From NCBI GenBank assembly GCA_015501585.1, contig JADNRY010000463.1, positions 1 to 46,578 of the forward strand: a stretch of DNA of 46,578 nucleotides, read 5' to 3'. The stretch's first letter is position 1. Each line of letters starts with the position of its first letter. A program made the translations under genes and the position numbers. Shown here piece after piece: positions 1 to 12,271 of the stretch. The DNA comes from Rhodocollybia butyracea. Taxonomy: Eukaryota > Basidiomycota > Agaricomycetes > Agaricales > Omphalotaceae. The notes under the pieces were generated by a model. That model was given only the letters and a program-made list of their open reading frames with translations, did no database searches and was not told the DNA's origin.

Positions 1-397
1 GTCATTAAAGGATCTACAATTGAAATCACACTAGAAATGGCACCACATTGAGGCGGGAGAAACGCATCGGTATCTACTATCTCCTTGCCATTCAATCACT
101 CAATTTTTCCCCTTCCGTTCATTGTGATAGAGCCATAGATGGACATAAAAAGCTGATAGCTCTCAGCGGCGCTTCAGATCTTCCAGACATCTAATAGGTG
201 ATGTATTGAGCTGCTTCTAATCTAGTACTACAAACTGGACTCAGGAAAACCTGGGTGACTTGAATATGTACAATATACCGATTGTGAAAGCTTCACACGG
301 AGAGATGATCGCAAGCAGGAAAAGAGATCAAAGAAAGATAAGAACACAGCGGCTTTCGAGCAATCGAACTTAAAATTTGCTTTAAAATCAAGGTTCA

Positions 398-431
398 CTC
401 AGTGGTTAAACACTGAGAACCCTGATCAGGG
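398..431. repeat. Two adjacent short hairpins
   Basis: CTCAGTG (398-404) pairs with CACTGAG (411-417) across a six-base loop. It is followed at once by the perfect 12-base palindrome CCCTGATCAGGG (420-431). No coding or RNA gene context explains them, and they could simply be chance. Confidence 0.5.
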
Positions 432-1018
432 CTGGAGGAGTAGTGGTTTCGCCTCAGACCTTGACTTGATATGCATAATTGAGTTCAATAGCAAGATTGC
501 GAGTCACCTAAGCTAAATCGAAATCATCAAAAAAGGACTCAAAAAGTCACTACCAACGGAGATTGGGCCTACAAAGTTGACCCATGACAAAGGCATAGTC
601 CGCCGGTACACCCATGCGATAGGATATACTACTGGTTGAAGGTATGTGGTACACTGTGTGCACGAATGTTAATTGACCACCTTCGTCGTTTTGATGATCT
701 GGAGAGCGTTTTGAACGGTGGGACGGCGGCGGACTCGATTTGGTCGGAGAACCCGTTTCTCTGGCGAATGTACAATTGTTATATATGGTTGTGTTGGATG
801 AGTGATCATTGGTAGTATTTGTGTGTATATCTCCGCCTGCCGCAGTGAACGTTGCGCCGTGCCAATTGAGAAGTTTTTACTTTAGAGAAGAGCTGATTGT
901 TGCTTGAATTTCTAGAGTTTATTTCAGCTACCATATTAGAGATCATAGTTCAAGCAATTTGGATACTTACTCTTTCGGGAAGAGACAGAGTGATCACTCC
1001 TAAAGAGCCTATAATTAT

Positions 1019-1477
1019 GATCAAGGAAGATCGGAGGATTCTTGAGGGCACTCACTCCAAGGGTTGAACGTGTGACTGAGGTCGCCGACCGTCTGAGCGT
1101 GTATTCGTTTCTTTCTCCGGCTGTTCAGATATAGATCTCAGCTTCTGGATATCATCTGTGTCGTCTTCGTCCTCCTGGAGAGGAAAGCAAGGGAGGTGGT
1201 GGGAGAATATCAGTCGTTTGCGCTATAGCCAAAGCATCATCAGGGGTGTGCATCCGAACCTCAAATTTAGCGAGGTTTCTGTCTCTGCTCCGAAAAGGCC
1301 TACAATTGAGATCAAGGAAGATCGGAGGATTCTTGAGGGCACTCACTTCAACAGTTGAATGTGTGACTGAGGTATTCCGACCATCTGAGCGTGTATTTGT
1401 TTCTTTCTCCGACTGTTCAGATATAGATCTCAGCTTCTGGACATCATCTGTGTCGTCTTCGTCTCCTGGAGAGAGAG
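1019..1477. repeat. Direct repeat, two ~150-bp copies
   Basis: A block beginning GATCAAGGAAGATCGGAGGA occurs at about 1019-1171 and again at about 1308-1477, spaced by roughly 290 bases. The copies share most positions, with scattered substitutions and small indels. Read on the minus strand both copies give a similar peptide around QKLRSISEQ, so this may be a duplicated exon of a dead or unrecognised gene. Confidence 0.75.
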
Positions 1478-1537
1478 CAAGGGATGCAGTGGCGGGAGTT
1501 GCGCTCCAAGTGCAACCCAATCACGCGAGGGCCACTC

Positions 1538-1620
1538 AGTGAGTTTGCCATAGAACTGTTCTGTCGGCGCAGGAAGATTAGTGAGTTTGCAATGGAGCTG
1601 GTCTGTCGGCGCAGCATGAA
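1538..1620. repeat. 42-bp tandem duplication
   Basis: GTGAGTTTGC starts at about 1539 and again at about 1581, and both copies end in CTGTCGGCGCAG. The two units differ by a few substitutions. No function is apparent. Confidence 0.65.
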
Positions 1621-2066
1621 CACGCCTGAGACAAAGACAGTAAGAATGGGAGATTAAGATAAAATAAAACGAATTACCGATTGCCTTGTAAGCCATTACA
1701 TATTCAAGTCAGCCCTAAACAGGGACACTAAGAGAATTACACGGAGATACCTCGCAGAGATGAACACAGGAGTCCTCGTTCGACGCAACGTGAGCAAGGA
1801 AGAAGCTCATCGCATCGAAACTTCGACCTAAATGGAGGCGTGAGCCGTATTTTCGAGTTATGCTTAAGCAAACTAAATCCTCAACCTTCTGCACTCGTCG
1901 CAGGCCCTGATCACTCTCCTTCTATTTTTCAGGATGTATTAGAGCTGGTGGCAATCTGCGAGAATATCTGATCACCTTTTTCGTTTCGTAGCTTTGGATT
2001 CATGGGGTGCCTTCCCAGAGGAAGGATCGTCTGTGCTACGACTTGACTTTTGGCATTCTCCTTGCT

Positions 2067-2200
2067 TGTAGGGGTAGTCTTCGGACATCAGGGGATGGTA
2101 GGGCTGGTATTCGGACATCGGGGGATGGTAGGGCTGGTATTTGGCCATCAGGGGATAGTAGGGCTGGTAGGGCTGGTATGCAGACATCGGGGGATGGTAT
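2067..2200. repeat. ~30-bp tandem repeat, about four units
   Basis: Diverged units of a GGGGATGGTAGGGCTGGTAT-type sequence follow each other. On the minus strand they read as a Tyr/Gln/Pro repeat with core YQPYHP separated by Leu/Pro-Met-Ser/Ala, inside a short open frame ending near 1972 in a basic KRKR tail. This could be the last exon of an unrecognised minus-strand gene, but no convincing upstream exon was found. Confidence 0.6.
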
Positions 2201-2611
2201 GGTGGACGTGTTTAGGATAAGCTGTGCCTTTACTTCCAGGTTAAGGGCCTGAGGAAAATATGGAGATGGTGGCTCGTTATAGAGCATTAAAATATTAGAG
2301 CTGGTAAGACAATTATATGTGAACGAGTATTCTCTTCGCAAAAGACAGCTAGTTAGGCTACTGCTGTAGATGGAAAAGGTGTGTGGTCACGAGTTTGCAC
2401 ATCAAGACATACAGTGAATCAAGGTGGCGGTGGTGGTGGTGTAATTCCCACTTAGGAACAATGGTAACCTTATTCGAGTCTAATGGGATAAAGCCAGCTC
2501 AAAAAATCCCCTAATTTAAAGGTTCCTTCAGATAGGTCTTATGAATGATCTTGCGATGTGGATAGATAAAATATATGCGACAGTCAAATATAAACTCATA
2601 CTAGTCGACCT

Positions 2612-5527
2612 TCAATCCGAGTCGCTCAGCTCAATCACCTCTACTGCCTGGTCCGCCTTTACCCTCGCTCTCGCCCGAAGGAGCGGCGGGATATCATCCT
2701 CATCACGGTCGAGGTCCTTAGATGACCCAGCCAATGGCCTAGTCGTCTTGACTTTTGGTCTCGGCATTGGCCTTGATGGATTTCCAGGCGGTTGAGGGAA
2801 TCGAGGAGCGGATATGGGAGGCTCGTCATCCTCGGAATCGGAATCGGAGATGATGATAGGTCCTTTAGGAGCACTGGTGCTCTGCACCCGCTGTTGTCGT
2901 TCCGGCAAGTTGCGCACAGGATGAGATTTGGCAACCGCAGGAGCAGATTTCACTGGAGTACGTCTGAGGGGAGTCGGAGAAGCAGCTCGTGCTACTCGCG
3001 ATGGGTGTTGAATATCTCGGATGGTCTTTCGAGCCCTATCACCCAAATCTTTGGGATAAGTATGTTCTTTTGATTTTCGCGGGGATTTGTTAAGGAGGCG
3101 TTCACGCTCCTTTCGTGGCGAGTCGGCGTCGGAGGCTGAAGAATCGGAATTAATGGGGCTAACTTGACGACTTCGCTTCTGAGGGGAAGGCGTCTGGGGT
3201 GGACCGGGAGGAAGAGGTGACGCAGGAAAGGGATCACGGTCCTCGAGGTCACTACCTTCAGTCGGAGAATCCTCCAATGACATTGGGAAGGGGTTGAAAG
3301 CAGGTTTTTCGGGCGAAGAAGTTTCATCGCGTAACCGCGCCTTCTTGCCCTGCTTCTTCGGTGTGTTGATTGCGTCGATCAATGACAAAAGACTATCAGA
3401 ACGGGGTATGGATGCTTTCTGTTTCCCCTTGTCACGAGGGGAAGGCTTGGACACGCTTAAGGGCTTGTGTCGTGTAGCCGAAGAGGTAGAGGCCTCAGAG
3501 GTCTGGAACAGTGATAAAGACTTGTCCGATAATTTGGGTTTGAGCGGAGACGAAGGACGGGCCTTGCTCGTGGAAGGCCAGTTGAATAGTGCGTCGGAAC
3601 TCTCATCTACCGATACCCACCCGGTATCACGTTTCGGCACAGGCAACTTGGAGATGGGACGTTTGAACAAGTCTTTGTAGTCGATATCTTCGTCAGACGA
3701 CCCTTCGAAGGTTCCGACGCCTTTCGGAACTGGTCGAGATGGTCCAGGCATATCCTTGGGCTGGGACTTCCGTTTCGGCGCATCATCGCCTGTGTCTTGT
3801 GAAGGAGGGCCGGCTTTCGCTTTCGGCTTGCGAACTGCCTTGGCTTTCGGGGCTTCATCCGTGGTTTTAGTTTTCTTCCCCTTCCCTGCCTTCTTCTCTT
3901 CCTTCCGTCGTACAACTTCTTCATAAGCCTCCACTGCTCCAGGAACTGCTCCTCTGACTAGTACTGCGGGAAGCCAGAGCTTCAATGGCAACGTCGGGTC
4001 AGCATACTCCTTCTTTGGCTTGGCTTTTGCTTCTCCTTCACCCTCTGAGCTAGCATCCTGCTCATTGTAGTCATCCTCAAACTCGGCCCATTCATCATTG
4101 TCATCAGGACGGCGTATACCCTTTACACCGCATGCAGTAAGCTGGACTAGGATAGCAGGGTTGATTTCAACGCGATACTCGAGTGTTTTAGAGGTGGATT
4201 CGTGCATTCGGGTCTTGCTGATGCTTTTGATGAATGTGGCGCTGGGGGAATCGTCATTCTCGATGGAATGGTCGCCCGCACAGAAATGAGAGCGAATGGT
4301 ATCAGGAGAAACGGTTTTCGCGCCTGAATCGGAATTCTGTAGAATAACTCGCCGCATGATTCGGAGGGTAACGCCGTGGAAGATAACGGTACGGAACCGT
4401 TTAATGATGCTTTCCATAAAACCCCATTCGAAGTAAAACTCGCATTTCTCGGCGAGCTGGTCCAGGCCAGGGTCTTTCTTTAACCACCCATTCTTGCCAT
4501 TAATGACCAAAAGGTCGTCGTAATAGTCAGAACGTCCTTTACTCTCACTGGTGATCGGGTTTGAATAGGCACGGAGGACGTTAAGATCTGGGAATGATTC
4601 AGGAATGCTACTGGCCAACTTCGGAGATTTGCGAGGCAGGAATGTAGAGGCGTTCGTTCTGAGCTCCTGGGCGAGCTGTACCTTCCATTGTTGAACAAAC
4701 GTATTTAGCGCAACCGGATCTTCATAGTGAGTGATCGCAGCCCTGTATAAACTTTTTCCGAATCCTGCGCGCGCAAGACCAGCGGCAATTTTGATTCCAC
4801 AGTTAGCCAGGCCAGTCCCATAATCGCCCCCAGAACAAAGTGCGATGAATATGAAATCTTCTCGACCAAAGTCTAATTCGGGATGAGGAAGCGTATATGT
4901 AATGACCTTGGCCTTTTCGATGACGCTCTTCGCGCCTGCATGAGTGGAAGAGTGATTACGAATGACAGTGTGGGCTCCAAAAAGGAAATTATCGACATCA
5001 TCGGATAAGATTCCGTCTATAATGCCGATTCTATTCAAGAATGCGAGCTCTGCTTCTGCTTCTCCTGGGGCCTTAGTTTTAGGATGTGTGTCAGAAACTC
5101 CTTGTTCTTGACGATCAGGATACGCACTGTACGCCATTCAAAGCCAAAAGCCTCGATCATGGCCTTCATTCCAGTCACCAGCTTATTAGCCGACTTGTTT
5201 ATTCTTTTGCCTCGCTTGATATCTGGTCTCAGTGGTCCATCGAAGATGAATAAAGGCAAAAAGCCTTGACTGAGAAGTTGCGCGCATCGAAAGAAGAGAG
5301 TGCGAAGTTCGGGGTTTTCACCCTCTTTACCGTATTCTGCATGAAAGAACCATATCGATGCGTCGATTCCAATGCGAAAAGCGCGACAAAGGGTATCGAA
5401 TTTCGTCAGAGAAAGGGCAGTCAAGGTAGTGACTGATTGGGCGGGTGCCAGGAGCTGAAACTGAATTAAGTAAAAGTTCAGCACAAATTGAGTATATCTG
5501 TACCGGCCAGAGTCCTGCGACGCCCAT
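2612..5527 (-). CDS. GEN1/Yen1-like Holliday junction resolvase (XPG/FEN1 nuclease family)
   Basis: Structure-specific endonuclease expected to cut four-way DNA junctions during recombination repair in the nucleus. Three exons join in phase: 5527-5504, 5454-5128 and 5071-2612, with introns of 49 and 56 bases, giving 936 residues. The start is the family-typical MGVAGLWP. The N-terminal nuclease half has Asp39 in GIDASIW, a D in FIFDG, the acidic APGEAEAE segment at about 118-125, Asp142 and Asp144 in SDDVDNF, and a helix-hairpin-type CSGGDY region. A chromo-like segment near EYRVEINPA follows, as in other GEN1 proteins. The C-terminal half is long, basic and Ser/Pro-rich, so probably disordered. 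It carries two acidic-flanked hydrophobic motifs, IIISDSDSE (about 856) and VIELSDSD (the last residues), that fit SUMO-interacting motifs. All visible catalytic acids are kept and no break is seen. Family call is firm; junction specificity is inferred. Confidence 0.9.
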
Positions 5528-7436
5528 GTTGGCTGGGAAGAGAGAGAGAGATAAGAACAAAAGAAACAAAAGATTGTCAAAAGAACCGTGGCCACTGACT
5601 CACACACAACTAGCATGTGATCTAAGGCGTCTAAGTACTTTGGCCGATAATTATAAATCCTTAGCGCCGCTGTTGCGGCAATCCCCGACTCCAGCACAAT
5701 TTCATTGTAGCGTCCAGTTTATTGGGATAGTATCGTAAGTAACAGAAAAGTAATGTACAGGTTATTATTTAGATTAACTGTTTTGGCAGATGAAGAAAAA
5801 AATACGAATATCAGTTTAATCGACGTTCATGTTGTCAGTCATTTTTCCTTTCAGGTCGACTTCGATGTTTGCGGTCCTGGTACTACGACGAGTACCGGGT
5901 TTCTTTCTCCCTCCAGATATTTTTTACCTTGGGACATAGTAAGCGCTTGCACTTCAGGATCAATATACATCAATCTCGACCACGGTGGAGTATGCTGCAA
6001 TATGTAGCCGTTAGCCACACACAAGCTATCCAGAGGTGGTTGAGTTTGTCATAGTATTGGCCAGTAGTATGCAATTGGTCTTCAGAACCACAAGAAGCAT
6101 ATATATCCAATGAGTTATACTGAATGGACTCACGATAAGATTGAATGCAGGATACCACGGTAGATGTTGGCGTGCTGAGGCCAATTCTCTTGAATTCTTG
6201 TCTGCTGTTCTACTGCACAATTAATTCGAGCCTGTCGGGGGGATTCAGTGCGAAATTTCTCTGTTGCATGCTTGGCTGCATGTCATTCATTGGTCTGGAA
6301 TCAATATATTGTACATGGATGGCAAAATGTCTTCAAGTACCGTCAATGGGTAATATCTTCATGAGCAGAAGATATGAGCTATTAAATCTGCTTCAGTATA
6401 CTACTCTGAGGAGAAAACATGGGTCACTACTGGAACTGAACCTGGTATTGCTTTCATTAACGCCGATGAGATGGAATTTCCGAACACCTATCAATAATTC
6501 TGCAGCAGTAAATTCCTGTTCCAGTGTTGAACATTTTGATTCAAGACAGCTACTAGCCAGGCTATGTTACATATGTAGCTATAGAAAGACAAGTTCACAC
6601 CGGTGAAAATCGGCATATCCAATAATTGGGGTAGCTAAAACTTCTTCCGCTGCTGCTGTCGCAACTTAGATGATCCAGCTTGCGCCCATATTGGAATAGT
6701 GCAGTGATTGCAATGAAGTGAAAAAATTATTCATTAAGGTTTCTAGGCTCTGGAGTCGTCGAGTGAGAAAAGTACATATTTTGTGACACTCGTCATCTGT
6801 GGAGCTTCCGGTAACGTGATGAGAAATTATTTCCTTTAGTTACATTTTGACTGTTTTTTTGGTTCGATCGTCAGGTACAAGACCCTCTCTTCCCTTCGGT
6901 CAGAGTCGGGGACTCGAAGACGTACTTGAGACGCACTGAACTTTCATCCGATAGAATTTCTATCCAACTCCAGTCATCGCAGAACATGAAAACCGTAAGC
7001 ATATTTCCGACGTATAAACACTGTGTAATAGGTGAGATGAATAAACAATCACTGGCTGACGAAGGCTCAGAGGAAGTTCTAGCTAGTCTTTGCGAAGAGA
7101 ATATTCGTTCGCACATAAAGAAGCTGTTAGTCGTTTGGTCTGTCCTATCCTTTTCGCTCTTCAAGCTTCACAGTAGTACTAACGATTGACTTGAAGTAAA
7201 TAGACGACCCCCTAGTATGCTACTATGGCCAAGTCCAGGACTCTTCGGGTCCCCATCGATTTATTTTTGTTGTGCTCAGATGACTGATTTACTCCTGCAG
7301 TCTCTGTCTTTAAAATCAATTACTATCTTTCTTCACCGCGAGGCCAGCAGGAATTCCCTGTCATGTGGTCCGTTAGAGGACTTTTTAAGGGCGACTGGCC
7401 TCTGGAACCACATCCTTCTCTCACCGTCGTTCCACG
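5528..7436. other. Intergenic region between resolvase and GH17
   Basis: About 1.9 kb lies between the divergent resolvase (minus) and glucanase (plus) starts and should hold both promoters. Short frames occur, the best being about 6860-7190 on the plus strand, but none has a recognisable domain or a clean splice model. I see no RNA gene or element here. Confidence 0.5.
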
Positions 7437-8733
7437 ATGCTCCTGTTCAGTTTGTTCAGCTTGATAGCTTTCTGGGCCTATATTTCCAACAGCTCTGTTG
7501 CATCTGCTTCTGCCCTTCGGAGTCGGAGTAACAGCACGAGACTGTCGAAAATCGAAAGCATGTACGCATGGGAGGGGTTTGTATATGACATAGAGGTAAC
7601 GCCCAAAGTAATAACTCTCAATGAACTTCTCAATGACAAGAGTGATACCCCAGGCCTGCCGTACAACTTCCGAGATGATACAGGACTTTACAGAAATGAA
7701 ATCGCGCGGCGCAAGAGTAGTTATTACATTCGAGTTCTGTGGGACTGGTGCAGACGTACAATACTACGATGGTAAGCGTGTGATCGAACCCAACGCCGCA
7801 TGCGTCTTGTTGATCTCGGAGTGCTAGATATCATCACGGCTGCAGGCGAAGTCGGGCTCGATATCATCCCTCTCGCTTGGACGTTGCCTATTCACGCAGT
7901 GGGGCAAACATTCGGACCAAATGACACTTTTCTTATCCAAAGTGTCCCGCGTATTGAGGCAGTCACTCAGGTGAATCTCGTGCAAGCTTTGGGCCCACTA
8001 GTAACGTAGTGACCTGACCACAACTCCCTGGCAGGCAGTTATCAACAATCCTGGCCCCGTACTCGCTATAGCAATCGGTAAGTGCGTCATCTTTTGCTCC
8101 AGACCCAAGAATAACTTTGTACCAAGGTGACGAGCCACTATTCGATAATGACGCAGGCTCTCCAGCAGCACTCGCATCCTATATCCTAGCCGTTCGCCAG
8201 AATCTCACGCTCGCAGGTCTAGACATCCCACTGTCGATATCAGACTTGGCCTTTGGATGGCAAAGCGCTGGAAATATCACCCCTGTGGCGGACGCAGTAG
8301 ACTTTTTCATGGTCAACAACTTTCCGTACTTTGCTTTCGATGCGACTACTGGTGGGAACGAAAGCACAAGTTTTACCGATTTTATGACAGATATCGACTA
8401 TTTTGAGAGCATCGCTGACGGAAGACCTATATTAGTCACCCAGGTGAGAGTATATAGACATGAATTGTGTTCATTATATACTAAGAAGGTTTGGGGTAGA
8501 CTGGATGGCCGACAAATGAGGACGAATTTGCTCCAAATTCTCCTGCGGTAGTTGCATCAGTCCCATCCTCAGAGGGCAATTGGGACCTACTCGATGGTCA
8601 CTGTGAGGACTACTTTAAAACGAAGAACATGGGATGGATGTGGCGTTCCTGGAAAGACGACATCGATGGTTGGGGCGTGAAGTACTTGAACGGTACCGAC
8701 AAGTGGCCTTGGGTTGCTCGCACCTCGTGTTAA
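7437..8733 (+). CDS. Secreted glycoside hydrolase family 17-like beta-1,3-glucanase
   Basis: Probable cell-wall beta-glucan-active enzyme or relative. Six exons join in phase: 7437-7595, 7654-7771, 7828-7970, 8035-8077, 8127-8443 and 8500-8733, giving 337 residues. Introns are 49-64 bases and all GT-AG. The N-terminus has a hydrophobic signal-like segment (MLLFSLFSLIAFW) with likely cleavage after about residue 25, so it is probably exported. The barrel shows FEFCGTGAD, PLAWTL, QSVPRIEAV, a GDEP segment that should carry the acid/base Glu, NNFPYFA, TGWPTNEDEF and GWMWRSW. The residue before TGWP, where GH17 enzymes usually have the nucleophile Glu, is Gln here; it is the last codon of exon 5 (CAG, 8441-8443). 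The protein may therefore be a non-hydrolytic member or belong to a subfamily with a different nucleophile. The 3' end converges on the regulator gene 190 bases away. Confidence 0.85.
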
Positions 8734-8923
8734 CTTTATTATTCTACTTGTATCCAAAAAAACCAATTCCATTTTACTTCGAGAGCTCAACTAAACAGAT
8801 AATTTACAATGATTGTACAACTTTGAAAAAACCACAAAGACGATACTGAACAACAAATCGACGACAGATGTATTCAAAAGCCGTTTAATCCATAATTGAA
8901 TATATTACTAAACCTCAAGACGC

Positions 8924-11900
8924 TCAGGCAGCAACCTCAGCCTGCTCGAAACCAGATAGAGTCATTACGAGGTCATCATGAGCGTTCATACCTCTCGAAG
9001 GTGTGTTTTGCCCTGACGGTGTAGGGGTAAGACCATGTCTGGGAGTTATCAATCCACTACCACCAGCTGAAAACCAGTTAGACACCTATAAGCAAACTAA
9101 GGGCTAGCGCAAAGCCTACCTCCAAAGACGAATCCTCCAGTAAGACCATCCAACGAATTATAACCTGAAAAAGATGTCAGCGAAAAAAAACGTCTGGAGA
9201 ATTATGGGAGTCGACTTTACCAGGTACTAGAACGCTATCCCAGAAGTTACTACTAAATATACTGTCTAAGGTCACCCCGGGGTTAGGATCCTCCATGGGA
9301 TTTGACGCCATTGTAGGAGGGAAGGTGGATACATCGGCGACGGGGCCCATTTCGCCATCAAATTGGAATTCGTTTAGTGGATACATCGAACCCAGCTCCT
9401 GGTAATGCACCTGTTGGGTAGCGCTTATACGATTTGGTACCTCGACGACGACGTTAACCTTTTCTTCGGAGGAACCCTCGAGTCTAGCTGATATCAATGC
9501 CCTAAGGAATGTGCTGTATAACGCGGGCGTGTGGGTGGAGCTAACGGAGATGGAGTCGAGAACATCCGCCACTTCTTTGATGAGGGAAACAGTCTTTTGT
9601 TCATCTTCCAAATAGGACGAAAATTCTGGCCGGATGAGCTGTGAAGGAACATATTAGGAGAGAAGGAGGAATGGACAAAGGGGTAATTACCTTGAGCAGA
9701 GTAAGGATCGCGTAACTCATTTGTACATAATGTGAGTCGGGAGAATACTTCAGGAAACCACTTGGACCCAATTGGTCACGGACCAGCGTCGCACATGTAG
9801 TAGCGGTACTGTGGCATCGTGCAAAGAAATGTCCCCTGTCCAGTGGGGCTCGTTCGAGGGCATTTTGTAATCCGAAGGAGTTTAGTACCAGGAGCACATA
9901 ATTTAGATAGAACTGCGAGATTAGGGCCCTATATTCAGCAATTTCAGGGCTTGGCGCTGAGAAAAAACTTTATTCACGGCAAACCCAACAAGCAAAAGAT
10001 AGACATACGCTGAGCAAGGGCCGCTATTTGGTTCCATCGGGTTGTTAAATCTACAATTTGAGACTCGAAAGTCTTTATGACCATCATATAATCGATTGAC
10101 GTTTGTATTCCTGCAGCGGTATCTGTTCTGGAGTACAAAAAGTCCAAACTACGAGACAGTATCCGTTGCAGTTCCTATGAATGCGATGAACGATTACTCG
10201 AGAACAAAAGGTGAGCAACGACTTACAGCATACCCTGCGATGAAAGGGTCAGTCGGGATCGCGATTGGAGACGTGCACCAAGCTTCCGCATTACGGATGA
10301 TGAAACTACAAAGATCGATTTAGACTAGGTTCTCAGGCAAAAATAGAGTCCGCACTCTTCTTTGATTGTGTGCGGTTTTCCCATCAGCGCGCTATGACTT
10401 CTGTCCAGGCAGAAACAGATGAACCACGTCCGCTCCCGATTGTGCACTTCAAGATCACGAGCGCGACCTTCCTGAGTGACCAAGTTCAAGCTGTTGACCG
10501 TCGTTTTCCGATGTAGGTTGAGATCTGTGGCCATTCTGGACCGACGTTAGAACTGACTTTCAAACATATGACGTAGACAAACCTAATGCCCATGCCTAAC
10601 AGGAGCCAAGTTTTATCTTGTTCGTAGCGCTCCACGGCTCCGACCCCCACATCGCGAGGAGTAAATAGGCTTGGACGATCTCAACTGATTTGTATCCTTT
10701 AGCTGGAACGCCAAATGCAAGTTTTTTGGCCAGATCGGTCAGACGAGTGTGTAAATCCGGTTTTTCGAGGTAGAACTTGCTAGCAATCGCGCAGACTAGA
10801 TAGTTTTAGTGCAAGAAGAGAAGCATTGATGACTAACTTACTCGTGGTCAGAAGGAACGGAGAACGAGAACATACGAGCGATGGAGTATGGAAGTTGCGG
10901 TCGAGCAAATTACTGTGCATCTAGAATATCACGTTGAGTTCTGAAACGATTATCTGATGTTTCCAATCAAGACATACATTCATGTGGTCAAAAAAGCTAG
11001 TAATGCTTGTTAGTCTACTGGTGGGTAAAAACCAAAAAATGACAAACATATTGAATAGTGCCACCACATCTTGAGTACTAGTAAAACTAAGCATCTCTGG
11101 CTGAACTTGACGTTCGATGTACAGCCTTCGAAGCGGGAGTATCGTCATAGGTCCTGTAAGAAATCATGAGTATTCTCGAATACAAAAATAAAATTTCGAA
11201 GTGACCAGGTTTGAAATAAATGTCACTTGCAACGCCAACTTTTGGGCTTCCACCTTCGTCATCGTCTCGGGCTCTGAAATTGCTCGATGTTCCCCCATGA
11301 GTACGTCGATGCCGGTTAGCCAAACTAGCTTCGGCAAGTAGACCAAGCGGGTTTAGAGCGTTGTCGGGTAAAGAATGAAGCTTTGGAGATCCGCCAGGCC
11401 CAGCGATACCAGAAGGCGATGGTGATCGTTCAAGTAAAGCTGATGTAGACATGTTTTGTGTATTGGGAGAGGGCGACCGAGATATCATGCCCGAAGCAAT
11501 ACTTGGGTTCCCAATAGAACGTAATACTGTGTCTAATGTACGTTCCATCTTCCGCAAAGACCTGGTTAACAGCTCGTGTTTTCTGGGTACAATATTAGGA
11601 TGGTCTGGACATTGACAACGAGGGGCTTACTTGGATGACCGCTTCCCTCGATTCGATTCTTCAAATATACATTCGTGGCCTCCAGTCTGACAACGCTTGC
11701 ACGGTGGGCCTTGTTCCGCGCCAATGCATTTCATCTTCAAACGACGGCATACAGTGCAAGCTCTAAGCGAGCGAGAGAATGAGCAAATGTCATAGAATAT
11801 GATGGGAGATAAATTTTACCTCGAACCCCTTGTTGGCTTTGGCTTCTCCTCCTTTTCTGCGGTCGGACTATGAACATCTGAGGAGTCGTCCTTTCGAATC

Positions 11901-12271
11901 TTCTTAACACTGGCTGTGGATATCGTCGGAGCAGGGCGCTTCCCGTTAACATTTGAAGACGAGCTGGCAGGATACATATGCTCCGTCGGAGGTGTTCCGA
12001 TAGTATCAGACCCTTGAGATGATGGAGAGGAGTAATTTTGAGCCATTGATAGATGTGGCGGAAGATGTTGTTGGGATTGCTGATAGTTATGGTAATATGG
12101 CGGATACAAGGCCAATGATGGGTCGATGGGCATAGACGGCGAAGGTGGCCGCTGATTGAGGTTGGGTAAAGAGTGGTCTTGAGACATGTCGTATTCGTTC
12201 TGCGGAGATAATACAAGATAAGTATCTATGGTATTGTTGTACGAGGAGTATTGGTCAAGAGGCGTAGACAT
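8924..12271 (-). CDS. Zn2Cys6 transcription factor with fungal-specific middle region (one frame break)
   Basis: Nuclear DNA-binding regulator; targets unknown. Fourteen exons: 12271-11820, 11762-11631, 11582-11206, 11153-11048, 10996-10978, 10920-10842, 10795-10583, 10535-10356, 10305-10227, 10174-10009, 9956-9691, 9638-9221, 9164-9120 and 9066-8924. Introns are 46-57 bases. The Pro/Ser/Gln-rich N-terminus leads to a C-x2-C-x6-C-x8-C-x2-C-x6-C cluster (ACTVCRRLKMKC then CKRC) at about 152-181, just after a basic linker. The middle-homology region includes ICAIASKFYL, MATDLNLHRKT, ERTWFICFCLDRS and NSFGLQNALERAPLD. Exon 7 reads out of frame after MWG: the following VGAVERYEQDKTWLLLG lies one frame over. 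One base is missing at the C-run 10644-10648 (plus strand). Restoring it makes the exon sum 2,676 bases (891 residues). Read literally, the frame stops soon after. Start chosen at MSTPLDQ; the frame is open further upstream, so the 5' end is uncertain. Confidence 0.85.

Larger units (their letters stand above)
1..2530. other. Gene-poor left flank with short repeats
   Basis: I see no gene I can defend here. Open frames on both strands are short and overlap each other. The stretch contains two adjacent hairpins (398-431), a 150-base direct repeat (1019-1477), a 42-base tandem duplication (1538-1620) and a 30-base tandem repeat (2067-2200), which suggests decayed or low-constraint DNA. The next supported gene ends at 2612 on the minus strand. 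Confidence 0.5.

Noticed and set aside
5035..5697. 220-codon reading of the resolvase N-terminus starting MLESGIAATAAL
   Set aside because: It reads through the first intron; splicing from MGVAGLWP gives the standard family N-terminus.
6860..7190. Plus-strand open frame with SLADEGSEEVLASLCEEN-like text
   Set aside because: Protein-like composition but no domain, no convincing splice partners and a minus-strand frame of similar length; not enough to call a gene.
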